64,000 nucleotides of DNA from Acanthacorydalis orientalis (GCA_034766995.1 CM068313.1:33453496-33517495), one strand, 5' to 3'. Shown: positions 12,988 to 25,544, numbered from the stretch's first letter. Numbers and translations: made by a program. Notes: generated by a model from the letters alone, not told the origin.

Positions 12988-14604
12988 ATATATGGGGATG
13001 TATACTTTAAGTATTGAAGTAGATGTTTACTGAAATTTACTTTATAATAATATAAAACTTAGAAAACATGAACAACCCTACATAAAAGTATACATTAATA
13101 GCACGGCTATTAAACAAATCTACAAAGCAATTGTTAAAATCTTTAAAAAATTATCAATTTAATCAAATAGTTTTAGATTTTTGTTTCAGCTCAATGACAT
13201 ATATTGATAATCAAACTCATTCCACTAATGTATCAGGTTGTTTTTTTCACAGAAAAAAGTGTGTTAATCATTTAACGCATTTTATGACGAAACAGAATAA
13301 TTCAATTTGTACACATAATTGTGTGTGTATATATATATATTGATGACTATATTTGATTAAATATACAAGTTGACATTAGCTTTTATAATTGCTTTTGCAA
13401 AAAAACTTGTAGAATTATTGATCCCTAAAAATAAATTATTTGATAAATGAAAAAATAATAATTGATGAATTAATGAATTAAATGATAAATTAATATGGAA
13501 ATTACAATGAGCTACACGTTATAGTCAAACTTTTTATGATTAAGAACTCTTTAATTTAGGACACACAAGTTGGTTATTAGAGACAACTTGAATAAAGCAT
13601 TAACTAAGAGCGTACTTTAATATTGACTATATAAAAATTTGACTTGAAAGATAAATTGTCTATGTGCGTGACTGTTGACTTTTACCCCAAGCCAATGACT
13701 TGGAAAAATATAGAATCATTCTTAAACATATGCAAGGGGTACTAATATTGATCTGTCTTGACTAAAAGTAATAGCCGATCATGTAAAGAATGGGTAGGAA
13801 ATATAAAAGTTTTATTTCAAATTAAAATGTTATTTAGGTTGATGTTTTCTTAAAAGCTACTAGCAGAATTGACTGAAGATTGGTTTTTGATGGGAAAGTT
13901 TTTTTTATGATGTTTAAATTTTTGTTCGGTAAATATAAAATAATACTAAAACTAAATTATGTATGCAAAATAAGTTTAGAGTAAACCACTTTGGACTGAA
14001 AGCACATTTAGTTTATTCGACATTTTTTTTAATTATCATTTGAACGTATATCATTTTGATGTTTCGAGATTTTTGTATTAGCACTGAAAACATTTTTTGA
14101 TTCTAACTTAATAATAATAAAAATTAAATTATTAATCTTTTTATTGATTGTCACGTGTTAAAAATTATAATAATCGAAGAGATCTGTTTACGAACAAGTA
14201 AATGAAAATAAGTTCATAACTTGGCACGAAAATGAGATAATAATTAGGAAAAGAACACATTTCCTTTATTTTTCCCAAATTTTATTTGAATTTTTGATAT
14301 GTTTATAATACCATCGTTTTCTATTAGAATATTCTTGTATGCAGTATTTTCTTTATCATAGTATGCTGTTGTATCATTTTTTTTAAAAAAAAAAAACAAA
14401 TAATATAAAATATCAATATATTGAAATTGAGTTACATATTTGCAAAAATTATTTTTCACTAAATTTTAATTATTTTGTTGCTCAATAAAAGTTAATAAAT
14501 AAAATTCTTTGGAAATTTTGATATTATTTATTTTTATCTAATAATATTTTTATAATTATTTTTCAAATATTATTTCGGCTCTTTTGTTAATACAGGTAAA
14601 ACTG
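9058..14604. other. Non-coding stretch with (TA)n arrays
   Basis: Arrays lie at 9058-9094, 11278-11347, 11957-12033 (with CATA steps) and 12919-12986. Slightly less A+T-rich intervals at 9610-9830, 10790-11010 and 12470-12640 could be conserved non-coding sequence. A 13-nt perfect palindrome GACGCTAAGCGTC sits near 10806. Short frames here (for example 11566-11796) show no domain, signal peptide or splice context, and I call no gene. Confidence 0.5.
12919..12986. repeat. (TA)n microsatellite
   Basis: About 33 nearly pure TA units. Confidence 0.95.
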
Positions 14605-15172
14605 TTAGGTTGGTAGAAAAATAATTGCGGTTTATGACCTTCAAAATTCGTATACAGCTTCATGCACTAGCGGTTTTAAGTCGTCCAGAATTGTTGGATG
14701 ACTAACGAATAACTTTTGTGCAAGCTGTCGAATTGTTGTGCGTGGTTCTGATTCAACTGACGCCTTCATTTGGTCGTTATGAACTGCAGAAGGACGCCAG
14801 CGACCTTCTTTATCTTCAAGGTTTTCGTCTCCAGCACAACAATTTTTAGAACCACTGTATTGCACCGTACGTTCCTTAGCAGTACCCACACCAAAAGCAT
14901 CATTTAATTTACGAGCAGTTTCTGGTACTTAACCACCCGTTTTGAACCCATACAGAAATTTGCTCTGATTTCCTTCTTTTCCATCTTTAATTCAATATCC
15001 GAATTTGAATCAAAATTAATAATAAAACCAAAATCGATGTTACTAAAATGGAGATCGAAAAATGCACTGTAAAATGATATTAACATGGACATGATGAAAT
15101 GATACGTTCATTGAAAAAAAATAAGGTTTGAATTCGAAAAACAAAAACTGCAATTATTAATACTACTAGTTA
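14605..15172 (-). mobile_element. mariner internal-deletion derivative (copy B, about 568 bp)
   Basis: The left end is TTAGGTTGGTAGAAAAATAA followed by TTGCGGTTT. The right end is a decayed inverted copy (AAACTGCAATTATTAATACTA), so both termini are present. The interior, read on the minus strand, is the 5' leader plus the N-terminal half of a transposase. Everything from the catalytic core to just before the 3' end is missing. It is closely similar along its length to copy D at 42304-42874. No clean TA duplication is visible at the left side. Confidence 0.85.
14641..15000 (-). pseudogene. mariner transposase DNA-binding half (copy B)
   Basis: Coding runs leftward from an ATG near 14986. The first part reads MEKKEIRANF and then breaks. 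The next 82-codon frame (14641-14889) contains GTAKERTVQ, DENLEDKEGRWRPS and EPRTTIRQLAQKLFVSHPTI. These match the second helix-turn-helix region of mariner transposases, including the GRxPS-type linker motif. It ends at LKPL and jumps to the element's 3' edge. No DD34D residues are present. At most it could have encoded a DNA-binding fragment, and the current copy is frameshifted. Confidence 0.8.
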
Positions 15173-16192
15173 TCATTTTAGGATGATAAGGAATTTAAAA
15201 ATACCGGTAACGATAAGACAATTTATTGTATCAATTTTATTTTGTATCAATTTGTTTTTTTCTCCAGTCAGTAATTTAAATGCTAATATTTTTTGAGAGT
15301 TAAGAAATAAATTAAATGTATAATATTTATTATCAAATATACGTTAAATATATTAAATATTGATATCTTATTATTAATGTCTAAAATGAACGAATTTAAA
15401 GTTTTCCCGACTTTTCAAATATTCTTTTACATTTTAACGTGGTGTTTTTATGAGTAATTTTTCACGTAACGTAAACTACGTATGAAATATTGATAAACTA
15501 TGAAAAATATTATTTATATATTTTTAATTTTTGTATGTTATATATTTTTTTAATTTCCTCCTATTTGTTTAAGTCTTTTATTTAAACTACTTTTTTATTT
15601 TAATTTATTTAAAATACTGGTGTTACTTAAATATTCCAACTGATTCTACTTCTTAACCGAGCAAAAGTTTATAAATAACTGAGTAATAATTTAAAAGCAT
15701 ACGAATTATACTCCCTGCACCTTTTCTAGAACACAGAAAGTTCTACGTACTTTTTTAACATCCGTTTATCCGTCCTTGGATGCCTTGTATTACACTACTT
15801 TCAGATTATCTCCAACCCATGCTGTTACAGATCAATAATTTGTCCAACTTACTGTTGAACTTTTAATTTAAGTTTTAATAAAATACCAAATATTCTTACT
15901 TCACTTGTAAATATCTATAAGACAAAAAATTGTCACATTTAAAAAAAATCAATTAAATCTATAATCATGAAACAATGTTCTTTCAGAAAAGTAAAGTCAC
16001 GTGATCAGAATGTTGGGCATATAATGCGCTAAGTGCTTAATATTATTTTAAACTATCACTTATATTTTATGGAAAAATATTACTTTAATATGTTATCATC
16101 GATTATTATTATTTCTTAATAATAATAAGAATAATCAATTTGGTTTTCGTACCTTCTTTCCTCACAATACAATGTAAGATTGAATTTAATTT

Positions 16193-16254
<62 letters not shown>

Positions 16255-16661
16255 TACTTCATGTTTTAGACGAACACCGCCATTCTGTCTAGTGCAAAGT
16301 AAATCGTGTTATCAAAATAATTTATGTAACCCTCAATATTCAGCTCATTGGGCCGTCATACCAAATTAATTATCCTTACCGCTAAACTTTGACGTTTGAT
16401 TGGTGATAGTCTGAAACTGAATGCTAGTGAGACGTGTAAAGAATAATCATTTGTGCGTAAACGGCGACGACAGCTGATAAGGGTTATGCTGCTCTTAAAT
16501 GTATCATTTAATGAAATCGTCAATGAAATATTTGTGGTGAGAATTTCCTAATATGAAAATCTGTATTACATTATTATTACGAATGATGAATGGTCATTCC
16601 TAAAATATTTCATGTAGCGACAATTTATTTCATCATAATCTATAATTAAAATAATGGTATT

Positions 16662-16663
<2 letters not shown>
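15173..16663. other. Non-coding stretch; less A+T-rich patch at 16300-16500
   Basis: No gene is seen. A (CA)n-(TA)n array lies at 16192-16252. The patch at 16300-16500 contains TAATTAATTA-like and CAGCTGATAAG sites next to one another, as enhancers often do, but this is only suggestive. Confidence 0.4.

Positions 16664-16736
<73 letters not shown>
16664..16736. repeat. (TA)n array interrupted by mariner copy C
   Basis: The array ends exactly where the mariner terminal repeat begins (16737). Another TA array starts at 17688, just past the element, so the transposon probably landed inside one longer array. Confidence 0.85.
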
Positions 16737-16740
<4 letters not shown>

Positions 16741-17680
16741 GTTGTCGCAAAAATAATTGCGGTTTTTATCATTTCTCTAGTTAGCGTTATCATTTATTAT
16801 TCATGTGAAACATCATTGTAAACAATGAAATTAGCACTATTGTTTTCATTTTTTAGTATTGTTGGATATAACCTCTTAAATTAGTCCTGGAACAAAGCAA
16901 ATTCACGCGATTTTGTTGTATGAGTTTAAATTGGGATATAAAGCAAGAGAAACTGCTCGAAATATCAAATTTGTTTTTGGAGAAGACTCAATTAGTGAAC
17001 GTACAGCTCAACACTGATTCCAAATTATTCGTAATGAAAACGAAAGCCTTGATGATGAGGAGGGTTGTGGACGTCCTTCAGCTATAGACAATAATGATTT
17101 AAGAACCATTATTGAAGCGGACTCACGTAAAACAATTCGAGCAGAAAAACTCAGTGTTGATCACTCAACATCTGTTCGACATTTGAGCCTAACTGGAAAA
17201 AAAGCTGAATAAATGGGTGCCGTATGAATGAAACGAACATCAAGCAATTCGGGTATACGAAGTCTGCTCTGCATTTCTTTTATTTAACAAAAACGATTCC
17301 TTTCTTGATCGCATTGTCACATGTGTGAAAAGTGGATTCTGTACAATAATCGGAAACGTTCATCACAGTGGATAGACCGAGGAAAAGCACCAAAACAGAT
17401 TCCTAAACCGAAGCTTCATGAAAAACAGATTAGGGTGACTGTTTGGTGGTCGACAAGTGGCATCATTTACTACAACTTCTTAAACCCTGGCGAAACAATA
17501 TCAGCAGAAAGGTTTCAAAGATCAAGAATCGACTCAAAGCGCTTTCGATGAATTCGTTAATTCCAGGACTCCATAATTTTATCTAGTAGGAATAAACAAA
17601 CTTGTTTCCCTTTAGGAGAAATGTGTGCAGACCAATGGTCTTTATTTTGATTAATAAATATAATTTTTAATTGATATATA
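16737..17680 (+). mobile_element. mariner transposon relic with internal deletion (copy C)
   Basis: It starts with TTAGGTTGTCGCAAAAATAA followed by TTGCGGTTTTT, preceded by TA. The leader and N-terminal coding region match copy A. The transposase can be followed to the typical C-terminal 'YFD-stop' at 17643-17654. About 300 bp of the catalytic region is missing. The 3' terminal repeat cannot be recognised before the next TA array. Confidence 0.85.
16887..17654 (+). pseudogene. mariner transposase, dead (copy C)
   Basis: The initiator ATG has become CTG at 16887 (copy A keeps ATG at the equivalent place). The N-terminal region carries in-frame stops. The first catalytic motif, normally TGDEKW, reads TCV then shifts by one base into MCEKW (17321 on), so the Asp codon is destroyed. 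The segment WILYNNRKRSSQWIDRGK through WWSTSGIIYYNFLNPGETI (17330-17500) is well preserved. After AERFQ the sequence jumps to the C-terminal DEF-NSRTP and NLFPL-RNVC segment. The DNARPH and SPD motifs are therefore deleted. Inactive beyond doubt. Confidence 0.85.
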
Positions 17681-17683
17681 CGT

Positions 17684-17687
<4 letters not shown>

Positions 17688-17724
<37 letters not shown>

Positions 17725-18285
17725 CATACATACATACATATGTATATACATATACAAGCATGTATGTATGTAAACATAACATAACATGTGTAAATAGAAA
17801 TAACTATTATATAAAATGAAACATGTATTGATTTTATGTAGATTATTTCTTATAAGCATCATGTGAGCATGGCGAAATGTACAGATACAAATTTTTAAGA
17901 AAAAAAGCTTTCATAAAAAGTATCTTCTAAAATTTTAACGCCAAGGGCAGAACGTATAAACACAAAGAATTAATATTAATTATAGACGTTAACAGTTTTC
18001 ATTATAGTTGTATTGTATAATTACCTTTTTATATTTTTCAAATTTAATTTTTAAATGAATTTCAGTTTTATTAGTAAAATATTTCCCATTTGAAAATATC
18101 CTCGTACTTACAATAATTATATTTTGTACTTGACATAAAAATATTGTATAATGGTTATTGCATGAATATTATCACTTCATTTTTTAAATCTCTTAAAAAT
18201 GTTGAATTGAAATTACAAAATGCACATTTTTCAGTCAATTAATCACAAATATTTAAATAAATAGATAACCTGTGTATATAAAAAC

Positions 18286-18357
<72 letters not shown>

Positions 18358-19219
18358 CATACAATTTATGGTCTTGGAACTTTTAAGGTTGATTTTACAT
18401 ATTTTTTTTATGCACATTAAAATATTACTGCAATATGTATTTTGATAAATCGTAAATTAAAGTTAGCATTATATTGAAAGGGCGTGTTATGTTCATGAAA
18501 TTAACTAATAGTTTCAAAATAAATGTATAAGAGATATCATAAAAATCTATTCTAATACGTCAGTTAAACGTATTTTGAATGTGAAGCAACCTCAAGCATT
18601 CCATTATTTATAATTGGTTATATAAACACATTATTTAAATAATAACATTTATCAGAATTTCTTCAATGAAAACGGTACATCAAAGAGATTAATATTTAAG
18701 ATATGCGGGAAATATAAACATTTAAATTAAAATGATTAATATAACATTTTGTTTATTTTATACTTTTTATTCAACGAATACCATACGCTTTAGTTGTAAA
18801 CATTCTTACATGTACGTAATTCTTGTTTATATGTTACATCGATCACGTAATTTCGGTTTTATAAAATTTAAACTAACATTTTATATTTAAAATGTAATAT
18901 AATGTACACAGATACAAGCATGTGTAAAGTGAAAAAAGTTCAAATAAAAATAGTGCACATCGACCGAAATAATGGTTTTTATAATTTTTTTCATTAAATA
19001 CAAAGCAATTTAATTTTTATTTTCTTAAAGAATTACTTATATATTTATATTTTGTATAAAAAGTATTGTAGATATTTTTTAAACAGTACTAACTGAAAAA
19101 TAATTAGCATAGTTAATTGTATTCATAGCCTCATTAAATATTATGTAAATTTAGAGGAAAACAATTTCAAATTTATGTATGATGTGTCTAACTATTTTGA
19201 ATTATATATTATATTCAAG

Positions 19220-19288
<69 letters not shown>

Positions 19289-19309
19289 TTATTTATACAT
19301 GTATATATA

Positions 19310-19378
<69 letters not shown>

Positions 19379-19499
19379 GTTATGCTAAAGTAATGCGTTA
19401 CAAAATTATATTGATTCGTTTGTGTGCGTTTTCATTTCCTTTGATATGATAGTGGTTACCATTTTAAAAACAAAAATTCTTTTTCAATATATTATCATG
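17688..19499. other. Non-coding stretch with (TA)n arrays
   Basis: Arrays lie at 17688-17763 (ending in CATA/TGTA steps), 18287-18357 and 19221-19374. No coding signal is seen between them. Confidence 0.6.
19221..19374. repeat. Long (TA)n microsatellite with TTTA steps
   Basis: About 150 bp, mostly TA with TATTTATA variants in the centre. Confidence 0.95.
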
Positions 19500-19820
19500 A
19501 AAAGTGAGAGCTTCATATTAATTAAAAGATAATTTGTCTTGAAGGAACAAGTCCAGCTCACTTCCAGTATTCACTTGACATGTGTTCATAAGGAAACTTT
19601 TGACAGCTATCAAAAACTTTTGCTCCAACAAACTTGATGTTGTAATTGGAGCTCGGTAATGGAGCCAGTAGAAGGAAGTCTTGCAGAAAAGAATAATATA
19701 CGTGTATAATCCCTGACGATACGCCAATATGTCTGCTAAATGATGTGACTAATGTGTCTCCCTTTATATGCTCTCGTACGTAAAATTACATACGGTCAAA
19801 CGATATCGTATGGAAGCACC
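19500..19820 (+). promoter_or_regulatory. Possible promoter/upstream region of the 19821 peptide gene
   Basis: This interval is less A+T-rich than its surroundings and ends with TTTATATGC near 19766, a TATA-like element about 55 bases before the candidate ATG. The sequence just before the ATG is AGCACC, a good animal initiation context. A 69-codon minus-strand frame (19518-19727) overlaps it but has no recognisable content. Role inferred from position and composition only. Confidence 0.3.
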
Positions 19821-20051
19821 ATGAAAGTCTTCTGTTTCCACCTTGTCGTGGTATGTTTTCTTCTTTTAGAAAGAACAGCTGTTGAGTGTAGAACCCGAAT
19901 TGATGACAAAGTGTGTGTGTGCCGTACGGTTGCAGTGACAGATGAAATACTGCCGAAAGAGTTATTGAAGCGTATACTTCATAGCGTTCCATTATTTTTG
20001 ACATTTGGCACGTGTCTTATAAAATTATCTTTAATTAATGGCTGTGGATAA
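19821..20051 (+). CDS. Possible small secreted peptide precursor (76 aa) or first exon
   Basis: I do not recognise the family. The frame begins MKVFCFHLVVVCFLLLERTA, a clear signal-peptide pattern: Lys, a hydrophobic core at residues 3-16, then a likely cleavage near residues 20-23. The mature part has Cys at 23, 33, 35, 64 and 75. A dibasic KR follows ELL at residues 50-51, the kind of site that prohormone convertases cut. Upstream frame (from 19752) is open but ATG at 19821 has the better context and starts the signal peptide. Codon use is G/C-richer than the neighbouring DNA up to about 19985 and then turns A+T-rich. The true coding region may therefore be an exon ending near there, for example at the GTATAC at 19970. 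A GTATGT inside the signal sequence (19851) could also be a splice donor. A neuropeptide or secreted hormone-like precursor is possible but unproven. Confidence 0.4.
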   Translation: MKVFCFHLVVVCFLLLERTAVECRTRIDDKVCVCRTVAVTDEILPKELLKRILHSVPLFLTFGTCLIKLSLINGCG

Positions 20052-20138
20052 TTGGTTCAGTTTTAGATAATGAAATATATAATTCATTAACGAACTTTGA
20101 ATGAACAGGCAACATTATATATTACTCTTAAAGTGCAT

Positions 20139-20189
<51 letters not shown>

Positions 20190-21766
20190 CATAGATAGAA
20201 TATAAATTTAGCTTATACTTTTTAAATCTATGTTTTAGTTTATTTAGTTTTTTATTATTTATTACCATTCTTAAATTTTTGAATTGTTTAAGAAAATGTA
20301 TCCTACTCTACTAGATTACCTTTAATAGTTTTCAGATTTTGAAAATAGAAATTCAACATAAGAAGTTCTTTTATAATATATTGTCTGTAGTTGACTTTAA
20401 ATATGGTATTTATTATATTCATATATTGACTATTATATTTTAATACGTATAAAAATGTTTAGTTTAATACATAGTATAATACTTTTTATTTGCAAATAAT
20501 TATCTTATAAAGAATTAAATACTAAATTCTCTCTCTCTCTCTTTATATATATATAGAGAGAGAGAGAGAGTGAGAGAGTCTTGACGACCTAATATCGAAT
20601 AAATCTCTTCATTAAATTCTTCCAAATCTGTATTAATTATTATTCGTAGACATTTTTTTTACTATTTTCTACATTTTTAACTGATTTTCTTTAGTAAATA
20701 AATTATCAAAAATACAGAACAATATCATTACAGGTTGTTTTTTATTAAAATAAATATATATAACTGCGAGAAATAAATTTTATTTCTAATCTTGGGCATC
20801 AAATTCATGGGCCTTTGCCCGAAACAAAAAAAATCTACCTCTTTTAGAGTTTATTAAAACATTTCAGTTGCTGATCTGCTCATATCAGAGGAATATATAC
20901 ATCTAGAACCTCTATTATATTTCAAATATATTATTTGCCTAAACACACCAACTCATTTCCAGAATTTCAGTTTTAAATTGTTTTAAATTTTTTCGATTTC
21001 TCTATATTACCGAGAAAAGAAAAAATATTTATTACGTATGTCTCCTTTTAAAATATTTACTATTTAGAATCAATCGATTTATATATCTTTATTTGAAATT
21101 ATTCATTTATATACCATCTTAATACAAAGATATTCCATACAGAATAATTATGTATGTTCAGAAGTGTTCTATAGTAAAACACTGAATGAATTATATTTTA
21201 TTTAACATAAAAATCGAAATTGGCAAACGTCTAGATTATTATATTATGAATGAACTCATTATTATATTAATAATTCATGTACTAAATTAATTTATAATAT
21301 ATATTAAAACAAATACATGGAAACGAAAAAACAAAAATTTCTATTTTGCTATATTTGTTTTAAACATATAAACCGAAATCTGATTTTTTACTAATTATGT
21401 GTATTTATATACAATACAATGTCTTTTATATGTTTTACTCTTCGTTTGCGCGCAGCACATCCTGTTGCAATAAAGGTGTAGTATATATTTGTACTACTTT
21501 AATAAATCGTCTGGCACTTGTGATCACGTGACGCGCCATTTTTAAATTACACATTTTAAGTTTGCCAACTTAAATAAGATCCTCTTGTATGTCTGGCCTG
21601 TTATTTATGTGCAGAAAAAAACACACCAAAATTGTTTATTTGTACTTAAGTTATTTTGATTCTTTCATAATTTTAGACATCGTATTCTGACTATTTTTTT
21701 TTTGTAACGTGTACTTGTTATTCTTCATTAAACATTGTGAATTAACTATACAAAATTGCTGTATGT

Positions 21767-21819
<53 letters not shown>

Positions 21820-21998
21820 AGAAATGGATAATTCTGTTTTGCATAGTACATAATGAAAATGGCAGCATTTCCGTTGAAAAACGTATGAATCTTTATCAAA
21901 ATAATCAATAATCAATTATTGATTTTTTATTCAGAAACAAATTTTTATTGTGTACAAAGTGAAAATTAATGTGAAAAAGTAATGAATACAGAATCTGG

Positions 21999-22044
<46 letters not shown>

Positions 22045-22643
22045 TATTTGTTTATTAACAAATTTTGGTAATATTTATTGAATGTGTGATTATACTCTAT
22101 AATAATCAGAAATGATTAAAATAATGCTTAAATTGTTAATAAAATATAATAATATATTGCAAATATTGATAAAATATTGCAAATGTTTTTTTTTGCATAA
22201 AGGAAAATGTATATACATACAAAAAAATTAACACCGCAAATACAGTGCAGATCATGTTTTTCTCAAACTCATTCATATTTATCATTTATGTAATGCTATA
22301 AATACTTTTTGCATCATCTCAGCTGCGGTTTATCGCTCTTTACCAAAAGGCGTGTAAGAGAATTCAGAAGTTCAACACCTATGGCCTGAGTACGTCTAGT
22401 CGAATGGTTCGATCATGGTGGCCTGGTTCTGTGTGGTCCATTAAGAGATGCGATGACATATTTATTGAAGTGTTGGCTCGTGCCAAACTATGTTGCCACG
22501 CGCTTATAACGTATTGCAGTTTTAGATTTCCAGACAATTTTTTTTATTTCTAGTCGGTGTAATTTTTTAATGCTGAAATGAAAACAATACAAAACAACTT
22601 ACGTATACATTCGTAGACATACATTTATGTGTGTGTGTGCGTG

Positions 22644-22674
<31 letters not shown>

Positions 22675-23419
22675 TACTTTTAAGAAAATCACTTCATAAT
22701 TAAAAAAAGATATAATTGTTACAATAATTAGTTCTTTTAAAAATACGTCTATTAGTTTGATATTTGGTAAGACATTGAATTCTATTAATCCTTTTTTCAA
22801 AATTATGATTTATGAGTTAAATTAAAAGTTAAATCAAGATTTTTATACGTATTCTTTTATTTTTTTTTTTTTGAAAGTAAATGCCGTATTATAATTTTAT
22901 AAATTTTATAACGTGGCGAAGTTCATTTTTCTTTAGACTATAAACATTTTACAGTTAGAGTAAAATTCAAATTTTTTCCCGTTTTATTCATTTAATGCTA
23001 CTTACTTTCTTTCTAAAATGTAAATATTGCTTTATAATATTTTATATCTTTGTTCTTAAATTAATGTTTAGTATGTAATGATTTATTCATTTTAATCAAC
23101 GGTTCATAGAATTGAAAAATTAAAACTAAAAGTAAACTATAAGATATGCAAATATTTTAGATGTTGTAGAGAAAATATGTACCGCTATCTAATATACAAA
23201 TCTTTTCTTGATATTTTTCAAGAATTTATACTATTTTCTTTCAATGAATCAACTCCCTACATATACAAATCAAAACAAATCTTGCTTTCGAACTCGTAAA
23301 TGTGGGTATAACAAATCTTGAGACTTGAAAAATAAATAAGAAAAAAAAATTACGTTGATACAACCAGCATGTGTACTTTACAAACTCATACAAATACATG
23401 GCATGTACGCACGTATCAG

Positions 23420-23420
<1 letters not shown>
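20052..23420. other. Non-coding stretch; one G+C-richer patch at 22310-22520
   Basis: Arrays lie at 20141-20187, 21770-21816, 22001-22044 (TA to GT) and 22628-22674. A palindromic (CT)n-TATA-(GA)n lies at 20528-20578. The patch at 22310-22520 is open on the plus strand over part of its length but lacks start, stop and clear splice context, and could be a conserved non-coding element. No gene called. Confidence 0.45.
20528..20578. repeat. Palindromic (CT)n-TTATATATATA-(GA)n
   Basis: About seven CT units, a TA core, then about eight GA units, giving a perfect inverted repeat with a TA centre. A similar structure is at 35211-35252. Confidence 0.85.

Positions 23421-23485
<65 letters not shown>
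23421..23485. repeat. (TA)n array abutting a LINE-like 3' end
   Basis: About 32 TA units. Read on the minus strand it directly follows the G+C-rich element at 23486-23640, as a simple-repeat tail would. Confidence 0.85.
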
Positions 23486-23487
<2 letters not shown>

Positions 23488-23640
23488 CTTCTGATATGTA
23501 TAACACTAGCATTGCTGGGGGTAGTAGCTCCATGCGGAAGGAAGGCCAAGGAGAAAGAAGAAGGCGACCGATAGTGCGGCGGGACGCAGGCGGGGCCTAA
23601 TATTGATTTCCCCGGCGACGGGGTCGACCGGCGCGTACTC
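23486..23640 (-). mobile_element. Probable LINE 3' end fragment, G+C-rich
   Basis: A sharply bounded G+C-rich block in A+T-rich DNA. On the minus strand it reads CGGTCGACCCCGTCGCCGGG, then TATTAGGCCCCGCCTGCGTC, then CCTTCCTTCCGCATGGAGCT and CTACTACCCCCAGCAATGCT before the (TA)n tail. The sequence style resembles 3' regions of RTE-like elements of arthropods, from my general knowledge. There is no intact ORF; the long minus frame at 23241-23642 is chance openness through it. Confidence 0.5.
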
Positions 23641-24088
23641 ACACATCTGTATATGTACTCACATGTATATACATTTTATATAAGGATATATACACATAAG
23701 CATACAGGTTGGCATACTTAAAAAGGAACTCTACAGAGAACTCATATACTACTGGGATAATGTGCACTTTGCACTGTATGTGTGTGTGTGTGACAGTCGA
23801 AATGCATAAATTAAACAAATTGTAACATCCGTATAAATCTGAATCATAATTTGTAAAATGAACTTATTACGGAAACTTTATATTGAGTTCAAATCTAATT
23901 CGATTTCATTATTATTCAACCATATATCATCAAGCACATTTTTCATATATCATTAAAAAATAACACGAATTATAGTTTATATTAAGAAATGTACTTGTAA
24001 CTCCCACTCCAGTAGCCAGTTTAATTACTTGGGGACTTTAAATTCATTCCTATTGTTATTTAACATGTATTTAAAATATACATACATC

Positions 24089-24143
<55 letters not shown>

Positions 24144-24366
24144 ATTACTTATTAAAATTGGCGATAATTTAGAAGGTTCTACAACAATATTATTATATTA
24201 AAGCTAATATTAATGGATAAAAGAACGAAAGAATGATCAATAATAATCTGAACGTTCAGTTCAAAAAAGACCCAAAATACTTCAATACAAAAAATCACTC
24301 CAAAAAATTAACTTTCCTATCCCGAATTGAAACTTCATTGATCCTCTACTATACATGCGTACATAG

Positions 24367-24410
<44 letters not shown>

Positions 24411-24513
24411 CCATTTTTATAGCTTAATAAATACGTTTGGTTTTCATATGAGAATTGTTACTGTTTCGTAAATAATATTTATTGTATTTATTTTTAAAAT
24501 GTATAACAGGAGC

Positions 24514-24595
<82 letters not shown>

Positions 24596-24930
24596 GAATA
24601 TTTTTCAAATAAAAGCTTAGAATGTTTTTAATGTATGAGTTATGCGATCATAAACTGTTATGACAAACATGATGTCACCTGCTTCCCCTTTTGTAACAGT
24701 ATCATACAATAACATCATATTCCGTATAATGTAACCCCTGTAAAGTTTTCCCATAATGTAATCACCAAGCACCTGCTAGTAATTCACAGCCCTAACACAG
24801 TATAGGCCTGTGAGGTGATTTAGTAGAACGCTTTTTTCATTAATTGAAAATTGTTCCTAGTAATAAAATTACTCAATTACACTTCTATATAATTTTTTTA
24901 TAAAAATTTAACATTCATATAAAACATTCA

Positions 24931-24946
24931 CACACACATACTCATG

Positions 24947-25023
<77 letters not shown>
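24931..25023. repeat. (CA)n-(TA)n microsatellite
   Basis: CACACACATACTCATG, then about ten CA units, then about 30 TA units. Confidence 0.95.
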
Positions 25024-25027
<4 letters not shown>

Positions 25028-25180
25028 GAAAATGTAATTTTTAAATATATAAAAGTAATTCTTATTTTCAATTCTGTTGATGTATTTTGAATTTTAATGT
25101 ACAGCATATTTTCCTTCTGTTTAATGATTGTACGTTTAGAAGCGAATATTTTTATTAGAAAAAATAAGTGAAATTCATAC

Positions 25181-25215
25181 ATACATACACATTTATATGT
25201 ATATATATATATATG

Positions 25216-25260
<45 letters not shown>

Positions 25261-25289
25261 GTATGTATATATATATATAATATAAATCA

Positions 25290-25324
<35 letters not shown>
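25181..25324. repeat. (TA)n cluster with ATAC/GTAT steps
   Basis: Three TA runs in succession, separated by GTATATACATA and ATAAATCATGC. Confidence 0.9.
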
Positions 25325-25328
<4 letters not shown>

Positions 25329-25454
25329 TGTAGTAGTAGAACAGGGAAGATAAAATATCAGAAAATATATTGGCAATTTATGTAAAATACGGGCTTTGAA
25401 ATTTAAAATTCTTTATCCAGCAACGGATTTCGAAAGGGTAAGAATATACGCACA

Positions 25455-25457
<3 letters not shown>

Positions 25458-25526
<69 letters not shown>

Positions 25527-25544
25527 CACATATATATATATATA
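25458..25544. repeat. (TA)n microsatellite
   Basis: A TA array with two ACATA/CACATA interruptions. Confidence 0.95.

Noticed and set aside
23241..23642. 133-codon minus frame as a gene
   Set aside because: It is a G+C-rich repeat fragment plus a TA array plus unrelated A+T-rich DNA.
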